Shown here one piece after another: positions 43,516-52,338 of a stretch of 64,000 bases of DNA (positions are counted from its first letter, which is position 1; each line of letters starts with the position of its first letter). Where the stretch lies: positions 1,054,001 to 1,118,000 of the forward strand of contig CATOTJ020000003.1 in NCBI GenBank assembly GCA_951813525.2, in the 5' to 3' direction. The notes under the pieces are model-generated. The model was not told the DNA's origin and did not search any database. It saw only the letters and a list, made by a program, of their open reading frames with translations. This DNA is from Thermohalobaculum sp951813525. GTDB taxonomy: Bacteria; Pseudomonadota; Alphaproteobacteria; Rhodobacterales; Rhodobacteraceae. The position numbers and the translations under genes were made by a program.

Positions 43516-44132
43516 TTCATCAGTTCCTTCGGATCAGGCACCGGCCCGGCATAGGGTTTGCCCAGATCAGCATATAGTGTGCCGAAAAGGCGCCCGACCG
43601 GTAACTCATCACCCCAATTGATGTACTCCTTGCCGCCATCCCAAAGATCATCGCGCACATGGGCCGCCAGCACTTCGCCCAGGACGATGTCACGGGCAAC
43701 CCCGCACTGCACGGTCACATAGCGGCGGCATTCAAAGGCAACAGGCGCGGCGACAATCCTCGGCGGTTTGACATGGTCGCAGGCCGTGGTTTCCAAACCG
43801 GCCAGGTCCAGTTCGTTCACGCCTTCCGGCACCTCGGACGCGGCAACCAGCATTCCTTCGAATATGCTCGAATCGACGATATGGGCGACGAACTCGTTCG
43901 TCTCCTCGATATTCCGCCCGGTGTCCTTCTTCGGGCCGCTTTCGCGGCGGGCAATGCCCAGCCCGACAATGGGCGGGTCATCTGAAAACCCGTTAAAGAA
44001 GGAATAGGGTGCCGCGTTCGGCATTCCCGCAGTGTCCACCGTCGTGACCAAAGCAGGCGGGCGGGGAATGATCGCCGCGGTCATGATCTTGTATTTCAAT
44101 TTGCGGTCAATATCGGCGAAGTCGATTCTCAT
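43512..44132 (-). CDS. Flavin reductase family protein (FMN-binding split barrel)
   Basis: A 206-residue FMN-binding split-barrel protein: IIPRPPALVTTVDTAG, SYFNGF-like APYSFFNGFSDDPP and TGRNIEETNEFVAHIVD are family segments. These use NAD(P)H to reduce flavin or act as flavin-bound oxidoreductases. It sits with exact ATGA overlaps between the carbamoylase and the hydantoinase, so it is part of the same transcript; its chemical role in hydantoin use is unclear, perhaps acting on a released side-chain. Confidence 0.85.
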   Translation of the reverse strand: MRIDFADIDRKLKYKIMTAAIIPRPPALVTTVDTAGMPNAAPYSFFNGFSDDPPIVGLGIARRESGPKKDTGRNIEETNEFVAHIVDSSIFEGMLVAASEVPEGVNELDLAGLETTACDHVKPPRIVAAPVAFECRRYVTVQCGVARDIVLGEVLAAHVRDDLWDGGKEYINWGDELPVGRLFGTLYADLGKPYAGPVPDPKELMK

Positions 44133-45049
44133 TCCGGCGGCTCCTCTGCGCCAGTGCGCTCGGTGATCAGGCCATAATGTTCGACCCGCCGGTGTGCTGC
44201 GAAGTTGAACAGCGAATTCTTCAGGATATGCCCAGCATCCAGATCGCAGGTGTGCACAATCAATTCGTCGCCTTTGCCTTGCGCTTCCGCCACAATCCGC
44301 CCGTTCGGGTGCACAATCGCCGTGCCGCCGATCAGTCCGTGGTCATCTTCAACACCGGCCTTTGCGACAGCGACAACCCAGGTGCCATTGGAATAAGCCC
44401 CGGACTGGATCGACAATCGGTGGTGAAAAAGCTGATCGTCTTCGTCTTCCTCCAGCCAGGTATCCGGCGTGTTATAGCCCAGAAGCACCATTTCGACCCC
44501 TTGCAGCGCCATTACGCGATAGGTCTCGGCCCAGCGCCTGTCATTGCAGATGCACATGCCCAGAATGCCGCCTTGTGTGCGCCAGACGGGAAAGCCCAGA
44601 TCGCCGGGTTCGAAGTATTTCTTTTCCAGATGCTGATGATGGGCGCCTTCCTGGTATTCGGCATAGCCCGGCAGATGGACCTTTCGGTACTTGCCGACCT
44701 CAGCACCGGCCTTGTCCGTCAGGATCGACGTGTTGAAGTGCTGCCCGTCGGGGGTTTTTTCGGCATAACCGAAAGAGAGAGCAATTCCCGCCGCTCGGGC
44801 ACGATCATAGAGCGGCTGAACGGCAGGGTTCGGCATCGCGTCCTCATACCAGTCATCGCTTTCACCGGGATGGGGGACGTCCCAACGCGGGAAAAACGTG
44901 GTCAGCGTCAGTTCCGGGTAGACAACAAGATCGCAGCCTGCTTCGGCCGCCTGGTCCAGCAGCGTGACCATCCGGGCCACAACCGATTGCCGCCCTTCAG
45001 CGCGCTGGATCGGCCCCATCTGGGCGGCGCCGACGGTGATATTGCGCAT
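44129..45049 (-). CDS. N-carbamoyl-D-amino acid hydrolase (nitrilase superfamily)
   Basis: A 306-residue D-carbamoylase, the usual length. The Glu-Lys-Cys triad is visible in YPELTLTTFFPRW, GKYRKVHLPGY and GMCICNDRRWAETYR, and LEKKYFEPGDLGFPVW matches the Agrobacterium enzyme pattern. It hydrolyses N-carbamoyl-D-amino acids to D-amino acid, carbon dioxide and ammonia. The ATG at 45049 follows ggaggag and fits the family N-terminus; the frame extends upstream unsupported. First gene of the four-gene hydantoin operon. Confidence 0.92.
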   Translation of the reverse strand: MRNITVGAAQMGPIQRAEGRQSVVARMVTLLDQAAEAGCDLVVYPELTLTTFFPRWDVPHPGESDDWYEDAMPNPAVQPLYDRARAAGIALSFGYAEKTPDGQHFNTSILTDKAGAEVGKYRKVHLPGYAEYQEGAHHQHLEKKYFEPGDLGFPVWRTQGGILGMCICNDRRWAETYRVMALQGVEMVLLGYNTPDTWLEEDEDDQLFHHRLSIQSGAYSNGTWVVAVAKAGVEDDHGLIGGTAIVHPNGRIVAEAQGKGDELIVHTCDLDAGHILKNSLFNFAAHRRVEHYGLITERTGAEEPPE

Positions 45050-45299
45050 ATGCTCCTCCTTGGTTGGGGCGCAGGTGAGCGCAGAACGCACGGCGATGCA
45101 AGGGACCGGGTTTCCGCTCCTCGGCAGCCGTTTGATTTGTTTTCGTCGAGGACCAACGTGGCGCGCGACCGCCGCACCGCTTGCGCCGCCCGGCATTTCG
45201 GCCGCCGCTGGGGCGCTGATGGGCTGAAAACCGAAAATTCTGCGAAAATGAAGGCGGCCTTTTTTGGTAGAATGGCCGTGAATCGCGAAAGGACAGGCC

Positions 45300-46760
45300 A
45301 TGTTCCGCCAATTTCTGTTGATTCTTTTATTACCGCTGTCGCTTGCTCAGGCCCAATCAGTGGGTGGCTCCCGGACATCGGCGACGCTTGAAGACGCCGG
45401 GGCCATGCTGGAAACGGATCAGCGTATCACCGCGCTGCGCGAGATATTGGACCTGTCGGCCCGGCAGGAAGATCCCGAATTGCTGGGCATCTTGTTGCGC
45501 AGCGAGATTGCAATCGAAGCAGGCCCACATCAGGTCATTGAAGCATTGGACCTCTTGGCGAAGGCCGATGCCGTCACAGACCGGGAAGCCTTTGGCGCAG
45601 TTTCCGTTGCCTTGTTTGGCGCAATCGCCGACCTGCACGACGGTGCCTATCTGACCGGCGATGCCGCGATCGCATTGGACGAGGCGATCAAAAGATTTGA
45701 GAAAACGGCGGCGGATCTGGGCCTGCCGAAAATCTCGGACATGATCGCTGCGGCAACCGGCGATCGCGCGGCATCAGCCAGAGCGGAACAATCGGTTTCG
45801 GCAATCGCGACCGATGCGGAAGAGGCGCGTGGCTCCCAGAACGCGGGCTCAACGGGTCGGGCCGCCGAAGACGAATATACCGAGCGTTTGGTAGATCTAG
45901 CAGTATCGCGGCTTCGGCCGATCACCACCGCTGTTCCCTATCTGTTGGTGCGCGAAAAGCTCGCCTGGGACAAGGAAATGTGGACCGAGACAACCAACGG
46001 TCTAAACATTGTCAGTGAGGCGATTGAAACCGGCCAGGTCGATCGGACCGCGTATAATCGGACCAAAGAGCGGCTGCATGTCTTGGCCAATCGTCCTTGG
46101 CGCGGCGACGCTGCGCGCGACCTTGCCGTTAAACTGTGCAGGTCAGCGTCCGGCGTCGGCAGGGGCGATTGGTGTGACGATGCCTTCGATACCCGGCCCG
46201 CGGCCACGCCGCCGCCAGCGTCTGGCGGTGCCTGTCTGGTGTTTTACCGCAGCATGGTCGGACCAATCCTGGCCCAGAGCGATTTTCAATCGGGCGACGA
46301 GGGCTGGAGGATCATCGACAACGGCAAGACCAGGCCGATCTCAGAGAACGGATACCTATCTGCCGAGGACGAGAAGGCTTATGCGACATACTTCTGGTCG
46401 GCACCCGCAAAGTTTCTGGGTGACAAGTCCTCGGCTTTTGGCGGCGCGCTCAGCTTTGATTTGCGGCTTTATGAAAACTCGCGCGCATCGGCGCCGCGCA
46501 TTGTCGTACTGGAAGGCGGTGGAGTGAAATTGGCGCTGCCCAAAGGGTATAGACGGCCCACGGTCTTCTGGCACCGCTACAACATCTGGTTTCAGCAGTG
46601 CGCAGGCTGGATCAATCTGGCGACCGGAAAACCGTCGACCAGCGCCGAGTTGTTGCAGGTGCTGAGCAATCTGGAGGGACTCTACATCCGCGGCGAATAT
46701 TCAAGCTCGGACGACGACAAAGCCAGCTTGGATGACGTTGTGCTGTGGACCGGAAAATAG
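45300..46760 (+). CDS. Exported protein with a C-terminal laminin-B-like domain
   Basis: A 486-residue secreted protein with signal peptide MFRQFLLILLLPLSLAQAQS. The middle part (about 30-300) is largely helical. Residues about 328-486 match a laminin B (laminin IV) beta-sandwich: SDFQSGDEGWRIIDNG at the start and GLYIRGEYSSSDDDKASLDD at the end are the boundary motifs of bacterial examples. These domains bind extracellular or surface ligands, but the partner is unknown. Cysteines near CRSASGVGRGDWC could pair. It has its own transcription unit beside the hydantoin operon. Confidence 0.75.
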   Translation: MFRQFLLILLLPLSLAQAQSVGGSRTSATLEDAGAMLETDQRITALREILDLSARQEDPELLGILLRSEIAIEAGPHQVIEALDLLAKADAVTDREAFGAVSVALFGAIADLHDGAYLTGDAAIALDEAIKRFEKTAADLGLPKISDMIAAATGDRAASARAEQSVSAIATDAEEARGSQNAGSTGRAAEDEYTERLVDLAVSRLRPITTAVPYLLVREKLAWDKEMWTETTNGLNIVSEAIETGQVDRTAYNRTKERLHVLANRPWRGDAARDLAVKLCRSASGVGRGDWCDDAFDTRPAATPPPASGGACLVFYRSMVGPILAQSDFQSGDEGWRIIDNGKTRPISENGYLSAEDEKAYATYFWSAPAKFLGDKSSAFGGALSFDLRLYENSRASAPRIVVLEGGGVKLALPKGYRRPTVFWHRYNIWFQQCAGWINLATGKPSTSAELLQVLSNLEGLYIRGEYSSSDDDKASLDDVVLWTGK

Positions 46761-46829
46761 GGGGTCGCCCGGCGGGTTGATTTTGTTCTGGGCCATCCGG
46801 CGTGCTTGATCGTCAGAACCCGGCCGATG

Positions 46830-47495
46830 TCAATTGCCGCCCGGCCTTCGCATCAGAGCCACGTCCTTTACCGGGATCTCGCAGGACCACCCGCGCTGCG
46901 CAGCAATCTTTCGGAATGTCGCCTCGCGATAGAACACGACATGTGTCGGATCCTTTCGATAATGCCAGGCGGCGAACCGGTCATCGTCGGTTTGGAAACA
47001 AGTCATCACGGCCAGAATGCCGCCGGGGCGCAATAACCGACCCAGACGGTCGAATTCGTCTGCCGGGGCAAAGAAATGCTCGGCGACCTCTGTGCAGGTT
47101 ATGAAATCATAGGTCTGCTTCAGGACCTCGGCGTCGCGGGCAAAAACGGGATCGTACAGCGCGATGCGATGACCGGCTTCACGCAGCATTGCAGCCAGGG
47201 CAGGGCCGGGGCCGCAACCATAATCCAAGCCCGAAAGACCGGGATCAAGTTTGTTCACCAATGGATCGGACAGCTTCGCCAGGAACGCACGATAGCGCGG
47301 ATCGTCTGGCTCGTTTTCGTGGTGACTGTAATGGGCTTGCTCGGCTTCGGCGCCAAGCCGCTGCGATGGGTCCAGGAACGTCGCCACGCAGCCCGGGCAC
47401 CGCCAATAGACTTTTGAGTCCAGTTCCTGAAAAGCCCCAACGTTCGAACCGCGGCAGACGGGACATGGATCTTGGCCGCCGTGCTTTGCAGTCAT
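46830..47495 (-). CDS. Class I SAM methyltransferase with N-terminal zinc ribbon
   Basis: A 221-residue methyltransferase. An N-terminal zinc-ribbon-like pair (CPVCRGSN and YWRCPGCVATF) is followed by SAM motif I LDYGCGPGPALAAML, and YDFITCTEVAEHFFAP; the LRPGGILAVMT loop follows. This layout matches sugar- or polyketide-type C-methyltransferases, but the target is open. It lies just after the agmatine-deiminase-like gene on the same strand with only three intervening bases. Confidence 0.82.
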   Translation of the reverse strand: MTAKHGGQDPCPVCRGSNVGAFQELDSKVYWRCPGCVATFLDPSQRLGAEAEQAHYSHHENEPDDPRYRAFLAKLSDPLVNKLDPGLSGLDYGCGPGPALAAMLREAGHRIALYDPVFARDAEVLKQTYDFITCTEVAEHFFAPADEFDRLGRLLRPGGILAVMTCFQTDDDRFAAWHYRKDPTHVVFYREATFRKIAAQRGWSCEIPVKDVALMRRPGGN

Positions 47496-47498
47496 AAG

Positions 47499-48584
47499 TT
47501 AGACATCAGGCATTTGCTGCGTCGCGCAATGAATGCCGCCACCCATCTCGCCCAACGCATCGACATTTAAAGTGATGATCTCCCGCTCGGGGTAATGCCG
47601 CTGCAGCGCATCAACCGCAATCCGATCTGCTTCGCTGTCGCCAAACTGGGCGGCGATCACAGCGCCGTTGCACACATAGTAGTTGGCATAAGAGGCGACG
47701 AAATCAGGGCTGTCGACACGGCGTATCGATGGCTCGGGTATCGTCTCGACTGACAATCCGGCGCCGGTCAGTTGCCGATGGGTTTCCTGGGCTGCTTTGT
47801 GGAACGGATCGTAGGGGTCGGAATCATCTGGTAAGTTAATCAGAACGCGGCCTGGACCGGTGAACCGGGCCAGGCTGTCGATGTGATAATCCGTAATATC
47901 TTGGCCCCAAACGCCTTTTCCCCAGATCATCCGCGATGCGCCATAGGCGTCGAGCAGCCGGCGCTCGATCTCGCCGCGCGTCAGGCCGGGATTTCGGTTG
48001 TCGTTCACCCAGGAACTCTCATGGGCCAATAACAGGCCATGACCGTCCTGCTCGACCCCGCCGGCCTCTCCGGTCAGACCGCTCGGGATCAACGTCAGTC
48101 CCAAACGGTCGGCGACCAGTCCGGCGATGCGCGAATCGCGCTTGTTGACCTGTTTTTGCCCCCAGCCGTTGAATTGGATCTGGCTGATCGCAATCCTGCC
48201 CGCGCCATCAACCACAAAAATCGGACCAGCATCGCGGCACCAAAGATCTTCGGTCGGAATGTCCCATAGCTCGACCGATGAGGAGAGCAGCCGCCGTGCC
48301 CGGACGTGATCCTCGCGCGCCGCAAGCATTGTGACCAGTTCGAACGCAGATATCGTGTTGGCGATGTCCGCAATCGTCTGCTGGGTTGCGTTCAGAAATT
48401 GCCTGTCAGGATGCACGCGCCGATTTACCGGCCACTGCATGAAAGTCCGCTGATGCGGCGCCTCTTCGGGCGGTACGTAAAATCCGGTTTTCCGTTCGGC
48501 TTCGCTGGCGTCAGACCTTTTCGGGAATAAAGTCATCGCCATTCCTGCAATCAGGAACTCCCGCCGACGCACTCTCGCAGTCAT
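47499..48584 (-). CDS. Agmatine/peptidylarginine deiminase family protein with Tat signal
   Basis: A 361-residue PAD_porph-family deiminase. Catalytic-site segments: WPVNRRVHPD, WCRDAGPIFV, DGHGLLLAHESSWVN and GEMGGGIHCATQQ with the nucleophilic cysteine. It would deiminate agmatine or peptidyl-arginine to citrulline-type products. The N-terminus has a twin-arginine signal (RRREFLIAGMAMTLF), a rare location for this family, predicting export in folded form by the TatABC encoded elsewhere in this window. Substrate is not settled by sequence. Confidence 0.85.
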   Translation of the reverse strand: MTARVRRREFLIAGMAMTLFPKRSDASEAERKTGFYVPPEEAPHQRTFMQWPVNRRVHPDRQFLNATQQTIADIANTISAFELVTMLAAREDHVRARRLLSSSVELWDIPTEDLWCRDAGPIFVVDGAGRIAISQIQFNGWGQKQVNKRDSRIAGLVADRLGLTLIPSGLTGEAGGVEQDGHGLLLAHESSWVNDNRNPGLTRGEIERRLLDAYGASRMIWGKGVWGQDITDYHIDSLARFTGPGRVLINLPDDSDPYDPFHKAAQETHRQLTGAGLSVETIPEPSIRRVDSPDFVASYANYYVCNGAVIAAQFGDSEADRIAVDALQRHYPEREIITLNVDALGEMGGGIHCATQQMPDV

Positions 48585-48630
48585 GTCGATCCCCGGGGTT
48601 TACAGTTGGCCGCTGTCGTCGCTGCCCTGT

Positions 48631-49644
48631 TCAATCGAATTTATAGAACGCCTCATAAATCGGGCCCAGCATGTCCTCGTCGAAGAGCGAACTGACCGAC
48701 GTGTCGTTGCGGATGTTCAATATCGCCTGCGCGAACAGCGGCGCGACCGATACGACGCGGATCTTTTCGCAGGCCTTCACCTTCTCGACCGGTTCAATGG
48801 AATCGGTAATCACCAAGGATTTCATCACCGAGTTGGTGATCCGTTCGCAGGCGGGATCGCTGAGCACACCGTGGCTGATATAGGAATGGACCTCGGACGC
48901 GCCGTGTTCCATCAGAAGTTCAGCCGCCCGGCACAGGGTTCCCGCCGTGTCACAGATATCATCGACCATGATGCAGCGCTGGCCGTCGACCGATCCGATG
49001 ATGGTCATCGATTCGACCTCGCCGGGCCGTGTGCGGCGCTTGTCGACAATCGCCAGACCGGCCCCGATGCGCTTAGCCAGATCGCGGGCACGGACCACGC
49101 CGCCGACATCCGGCGAGATCACGGTGACGTCGGAAAAATCATCAAAATGGTGCTTCAAGTCCAAGGCAAAGACCGGCGCCGCATAGAGGTTGTCGGTCGG
49201 AATATCGAAGAAACCCTGGATCTGACCGGCGTGCAGATCCATCGTCAGCACCTGTGTGACGCCTGCCTGCTGGATCAGATCCGATACCAGTTTGGCGGAA
49301 ATCGGCGTGCGTCCTGCTGTCTTCCGATCCTGGCGCGCATAGCCGAAATAGGGCATCACAGCGGCGATACGGCGCGCCGACGCCCGTTTCAGCGCATCGG
49401 TGATGATCAGCAATTCCATCAGGTTGTCGTTGGCGGGCGAAGATGTTGGTTGGATAATGAACACATCCTGCCCGCGAACATTGTCGAAGACCTCGACAAA
49501 AATTTCGGAATCGTTGAATCGTTCGACCCGGGCCGACGTCAGTTGCGTCTTCTGCCCCTGATAAACCGAAATGCGCCGTGCGATCGCCTCGGCCAGTGGC
49601 CGGTTGGCATTGCCGGAAATCAGGTGCATCACATCCTCGCTCAT
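48631..49644 (-). CDS. prs: Ribose-phosphate pyrophosphokinase
   Basis: A 337-residue PRPP synthetase, which makes phosphoribosyl pyrophosphate from ribose-5-phosphate and ATP for nucleotides, histidine and tryptophan. Motifs: NANRPLAEAIARRI, FNDSEIFVEV, the catalytic-loop region MDLHAGQIQGFFDIP, and the PRPP-binding MVDDICDTAGTL. The ATG at 49644 (MSEDVMHLISGNANR) is chosen over an upstream in-frame codon because conserved sequence begins there. It precedes the deiminase gene on the same strand by 46 bases. Confidence 0.96.
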   Translation of the reverse strand: MSEDVMHLISGNANRPLAEAIARRISVYQGQKTQLTSARVERFNDSEIFVEVFDNVRGQDVFIIQPTSSPANDNLMELLIITDALKRASARRIAAVMPYFGYARQDRKTAGRTPISAKLVSDLIQQAGVTQVLTMDLHAGQIQGFFDIPTDNLYAAPVFALDLKHHFDDFSDVTVISPDVGGVVRARDLAKRIGAGLAIVDKRRTRPGEVESMTIIGSVDGQRCIMVDDICDTAGTLCRAAELLMEHGASEVHSYISHGVLSDPACERITNSVMKSLVITDSIEPVEKVKACEKIRVVSVAPLFAQAILNIRNDTSVSSLFDEDMLGPIYEAFYKFD

Positions 49645-49749
49645 AGAACCCCCGTCCGCGCCCCCACGGTCCGGCCCTCTTAGCAATCAGGCCGGGCCTT
49701 GCAAAGAGCGCGGGACAGTGGATTGTGGGGACAAAATCCGGAGAGACGA

Positions 49750-50352
49750 ATGACCGAGATCGATTATTTCTATTCGCTGCTCAGCCCATATACCTATCTG
49801 GCGGGCGACGGGCTGGAGCAGATTGCGGAGCACCGCGGCGCCACGATCAATTACCGCCCCGTAAACTTTCTCAAAATCCTGCCGGAAACCGGCGGGCAGC
49901 CCGTGCCCAAACGCCACCCGTTTCGGCAGGTTTACCGGTTGCAGGAACTGACCCGAATTTCGGCACGCGCCGGGATGGCCTTCAATCTGCAACCTGCCTA
50001 TTGGCCCGTTGATGTGGCCGAGGCGTCGGTGTTGGTGATTGCCGCCGGTCATGCAGGGGCCGATATCGGCGCGGTTTCCCGCGCGTTTCTGGCAGCGGTT
50101 TGGGCCGGTGAACGCGATATTTCAGATGCCGGGACCATAGCAGAGGTTCTTGCCCAGGCCGGGGTCGACCAAGCATCTCTGGCCCCGGGGTTAGCGGCGG
50201 CGCATGAGGAATACGAAGCCAACACCGCACTTGCCTTCGACCGCGGCGTTTTTGGCGCCCCGTTCTACATCGTCGGGGACGAACGGTTCTGGGGCCAGGA
50301 CCGTCTCGATTACCTTGACTGGCATCTTGGCGGGCGCGGGGCAGGGGGGTGA
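49750..50352 (+). CDS. 2-hydroxychromene-2-carboxylate isomerase (DsbA-like fold)
   Basis: A 200-residue member of the HCCA isomerase/kappa-GST family, a thioredoxin-fold, glutathione-dependent enzyme used in naphthalene and aromatic breakdown. Visible parts: DYFYSLLSPYTYLAGDG at the start, INYRPVNFLKIL, and a C-terminal GVFGAPFYIVGDERFWGQDRL. The active-site Ser in FYSLLSPY replaces the DsbA cysteine. ATG at 49750 follows gagagacg. No other aromatic genes are nearby; substrate unknown. Confidence 0.85.
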   Translation: MTEIDYFYSLLSPYTYLAGDGLEQIAEHRGATINYRPVNFLKILPETGGQPVPKRHPFRQVYRLQELTRISARAGMAFNLQPAYWPVDVAEASVLVIAAGHAGADIGAVSRAFLAAVWAGERDISDAGTIAEVLAQAGVDQASLAPGLAAAHEEYEANTALAFDRGVFGAPFYIVGDERFWGQDRLDYLDWHLGGRGAGG

Positions 50353-50359
50353 CGGGCGC

Positions 50360-52228
50360 CTAGCGGCACTCGTCTTTGTCGCGCGCCCAAAGGTTGGTGC
50401 AATATGCAGGTTTGGCGCCCGAATCGCGCAAGCGAATTCCTGTGCCCCCGGTTGTCTTCTCTGCGGCCCGGGCTTCCTCCTGCGCCTTGGCCGCGTTTTG
50501 TCTGGCAAGTTCTGCGCGTCGCGCTTCATCGCGTTTGGCCGCTTCCGCGGCAGCCCGTGCCGCGGCGGCGCGTTCCGCGTCGGTCGGCCCGGTCTGCCGG
50601 TCATTGCGCGGCGGCTCGCGCTTGGTCTTGTCCCGCGCCGCGCTTTCGCGTGCGGCGCGCCGTGCGGCACGTTCGCGGGCAGCCTTGGCTGCGGCGGCCT
50701 CCCGCTTTCGGTAAAAGGCGTCCAGCGCATCGCCCGGAACTGCCGATGCCAGCCGGGCCAACAAACCGTTCGTTATTCTTCCATCCGGTGTCAGACCAAC
50801 GTCTTTCTGGAAGGCGGTAATCGCAGAGCGTGTCCGTTTGCCCATCAACCCGTCCAAGCCGCCCGGACGATGGCCCAAAATCGCAAGACGTGCCTGGGTG
50901 TCACGCAGCGCAGCCCGGCTTAACCCGGCGACTTCATCGGTATTTTTGACCTTTTCCGGGTCAAGCGCCGCGACAGCAGTGTCATCGCCGGTCGTTTCAC
51001 TTGATGAGGCGTCTGTCTTTTCTGCGCTTTCACCGACTGTTACGGCTGTGCCATCGGCACCTGGTCCGGTCAGTGGCAGTTTTGTCGGCGTGGCGTCGCG
51101 GACCGTTGCCTCGCCGATGGGTGTAACGGCAACCTTATCGCCATCGGACCGCTTTCCCGGATCGTCGACGCTTTTGCCGGGTAAGCCGGTCAACTCGGTC
51201 AGCCTCGCACGTGCCAACGGCGCCCGCCAGCCGGTCGGATAAGCGTCCAAATAGGCCTGACAATAAGCCGGTTCGTCCTTGGCTTCACAATATCCCCAAA
51301 AGGTCTTTTCGCGCTCGGCATCGATCACGGTCAGCGCAGTCGCATCTGCCGCCGCGCCGCAATTTTCCTCCAGACAGGTGCGTCCAGCCACACCGTCGGA
51401 GTAGTATGGCTCTTGCTCGACATTGGCCGCGCGCGCCAGTGTCACGACTTCTGCCTGCACATCATTGGCAACGTCTTCCAGGTAGGTGCCTTCGCGGAAA
51501 TACTTGATGAAGGCCCTTGTGAAGACCGAATTCACGCTCTCTGGGGCATCCCCCGGCAGGCTGTCGAAGGCCACTTCACCGGGCGCGGCGGCATAGATCA
51601 CAAACTCGCCGCGGGCCGAATTGATGCGCCCGATGCCGCGGGACACGCCGATGGTCCGGGTTGCTTCTGCCCGATTGAATGGGTTGTTGCGGCAGGCATC
51701 CAGCACGAATAGGCGCAGCTTGGCACCCCGCGCCGCGACATTTTCGGCCAGCCGGGCGAAGTTCAGGCTCTCGGAATTAAAGAAGTGGCGCTCGGCTCCC
51801 GGACCGGGGTCGCGATCGGGAAAATCAATCGGCAGCAGAAACAGCGAATCGCGGCGTTCAGCGTCCAGTTGAACGCCATGCCCAGAATAGACGACCATCG
51901 CAACGTCGCCTGGCTCGATCGCTGAAAGGAACTCGGCGACCATGGTGTTCATCGCCACACGGTCAGCGTTCTCGGCGTAAAAGACGTCGAATCCGCGCTC
52001 TTCTTCCAACAGCTTTTTATAGGCCCGAGCGTCGGCGACGGCGCGGGCCAGTGGCTCGACTTCGGTATAGGCATCATTGCCGATCACCAGGGCCAGTTTT
52101 TTTGCCGCCATCGCGGCTGATGAAAACCCAAGGACCGCGACCGCAACGAAAACCCACAACATTGTCCGCGCGGCACGCAGTTGTATTGCGGCAATTGAGG
52201 TCAGCAACTGACCTGTCGAGGTCGCCAT
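50360..52228 (-). CDS. Caspase-family (C14) protein with peptidoglycan-binding domain (1)
   Basis: A 622-residue protein of the bacterial orthocaspase group. Residues 22-42 form a signal or anchor. The caspase p20-like fold follows with catalytic His117 in YSGHGVQ and Cys179 in VLDACRNNPF. After an Asp/Glu/Thr-rich linker, a peptidoglycan-binding domain occupies about 435-500 (RDTQARLAILGH, GLMGKRTRSAITAFQ), and the last 120 residues form an Arg/Ala/Glu-rich tail. It is a close tandem paralogue of the next gene, suggesting recent duplication. An exported, wall-associated cysteine protease-like function is inferred. Confidence 0.88.
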   Translation of the reverse strand: MATSTGQLLTSIAAIQLRAARTMLWVFVAVAVLGFSSAAMAAKKLALVIGNDAYTEVEPLARAVADARAYKKLLEEERGFDVFYAENADRVAMNTMVAEFLSAIEPGDVAMVVYSGHGVQLDAERRDSLFLLPIDFPDRDPGPGAERHFFNSESLNFARLAENVAARGAKLRLFVLDACRNNPFNRAEATRTIGVSRGIGRINSARGEFVIYAAAPGEVAFDSLPGDAPESVNSVFTRAFIKYFREGTYLEDVANDVQAEVVTLARAANVEQEPYYSDGVAGRTCLEENCGAAADATALTVIDAEREKTFWGYCEAKDEPAYCQAYLDAYPTGWRAPLARARLTELTGLPGKSVDDPGKRSDGDKVAVTPIGEATVRDATPTKLPLTGPGADGTAVTVGESAEKTDASSSETTGDDTAVAALDPEKVKNTDEVAGLSRAALRDTQARLAILGHRPGGLDGLMGKRTRSAITAFQKDVGLTPDGRITNGLLARLASAVPGDALDAFYRKREAAAAKAARERAARRAARESAARDKTKREPPRNDRQTGPTDAERAAAARAAAEAAKRDEARRAELARQNAAKAQEEARAAEKTTGGTGIRLRDSGAKPAYCTNLWARDKDECR

Positions 52229-52338
52229 TTCGTTTCCTCTCTCACCCTACCTGGTTCAGAACACTCAAAGAGGCGCTACTTGCAGGTCGCGCCGCGACCG
52301 TCAAAAGCGTCTTCGGCGGTGAAGGTTTTCACGCAATC

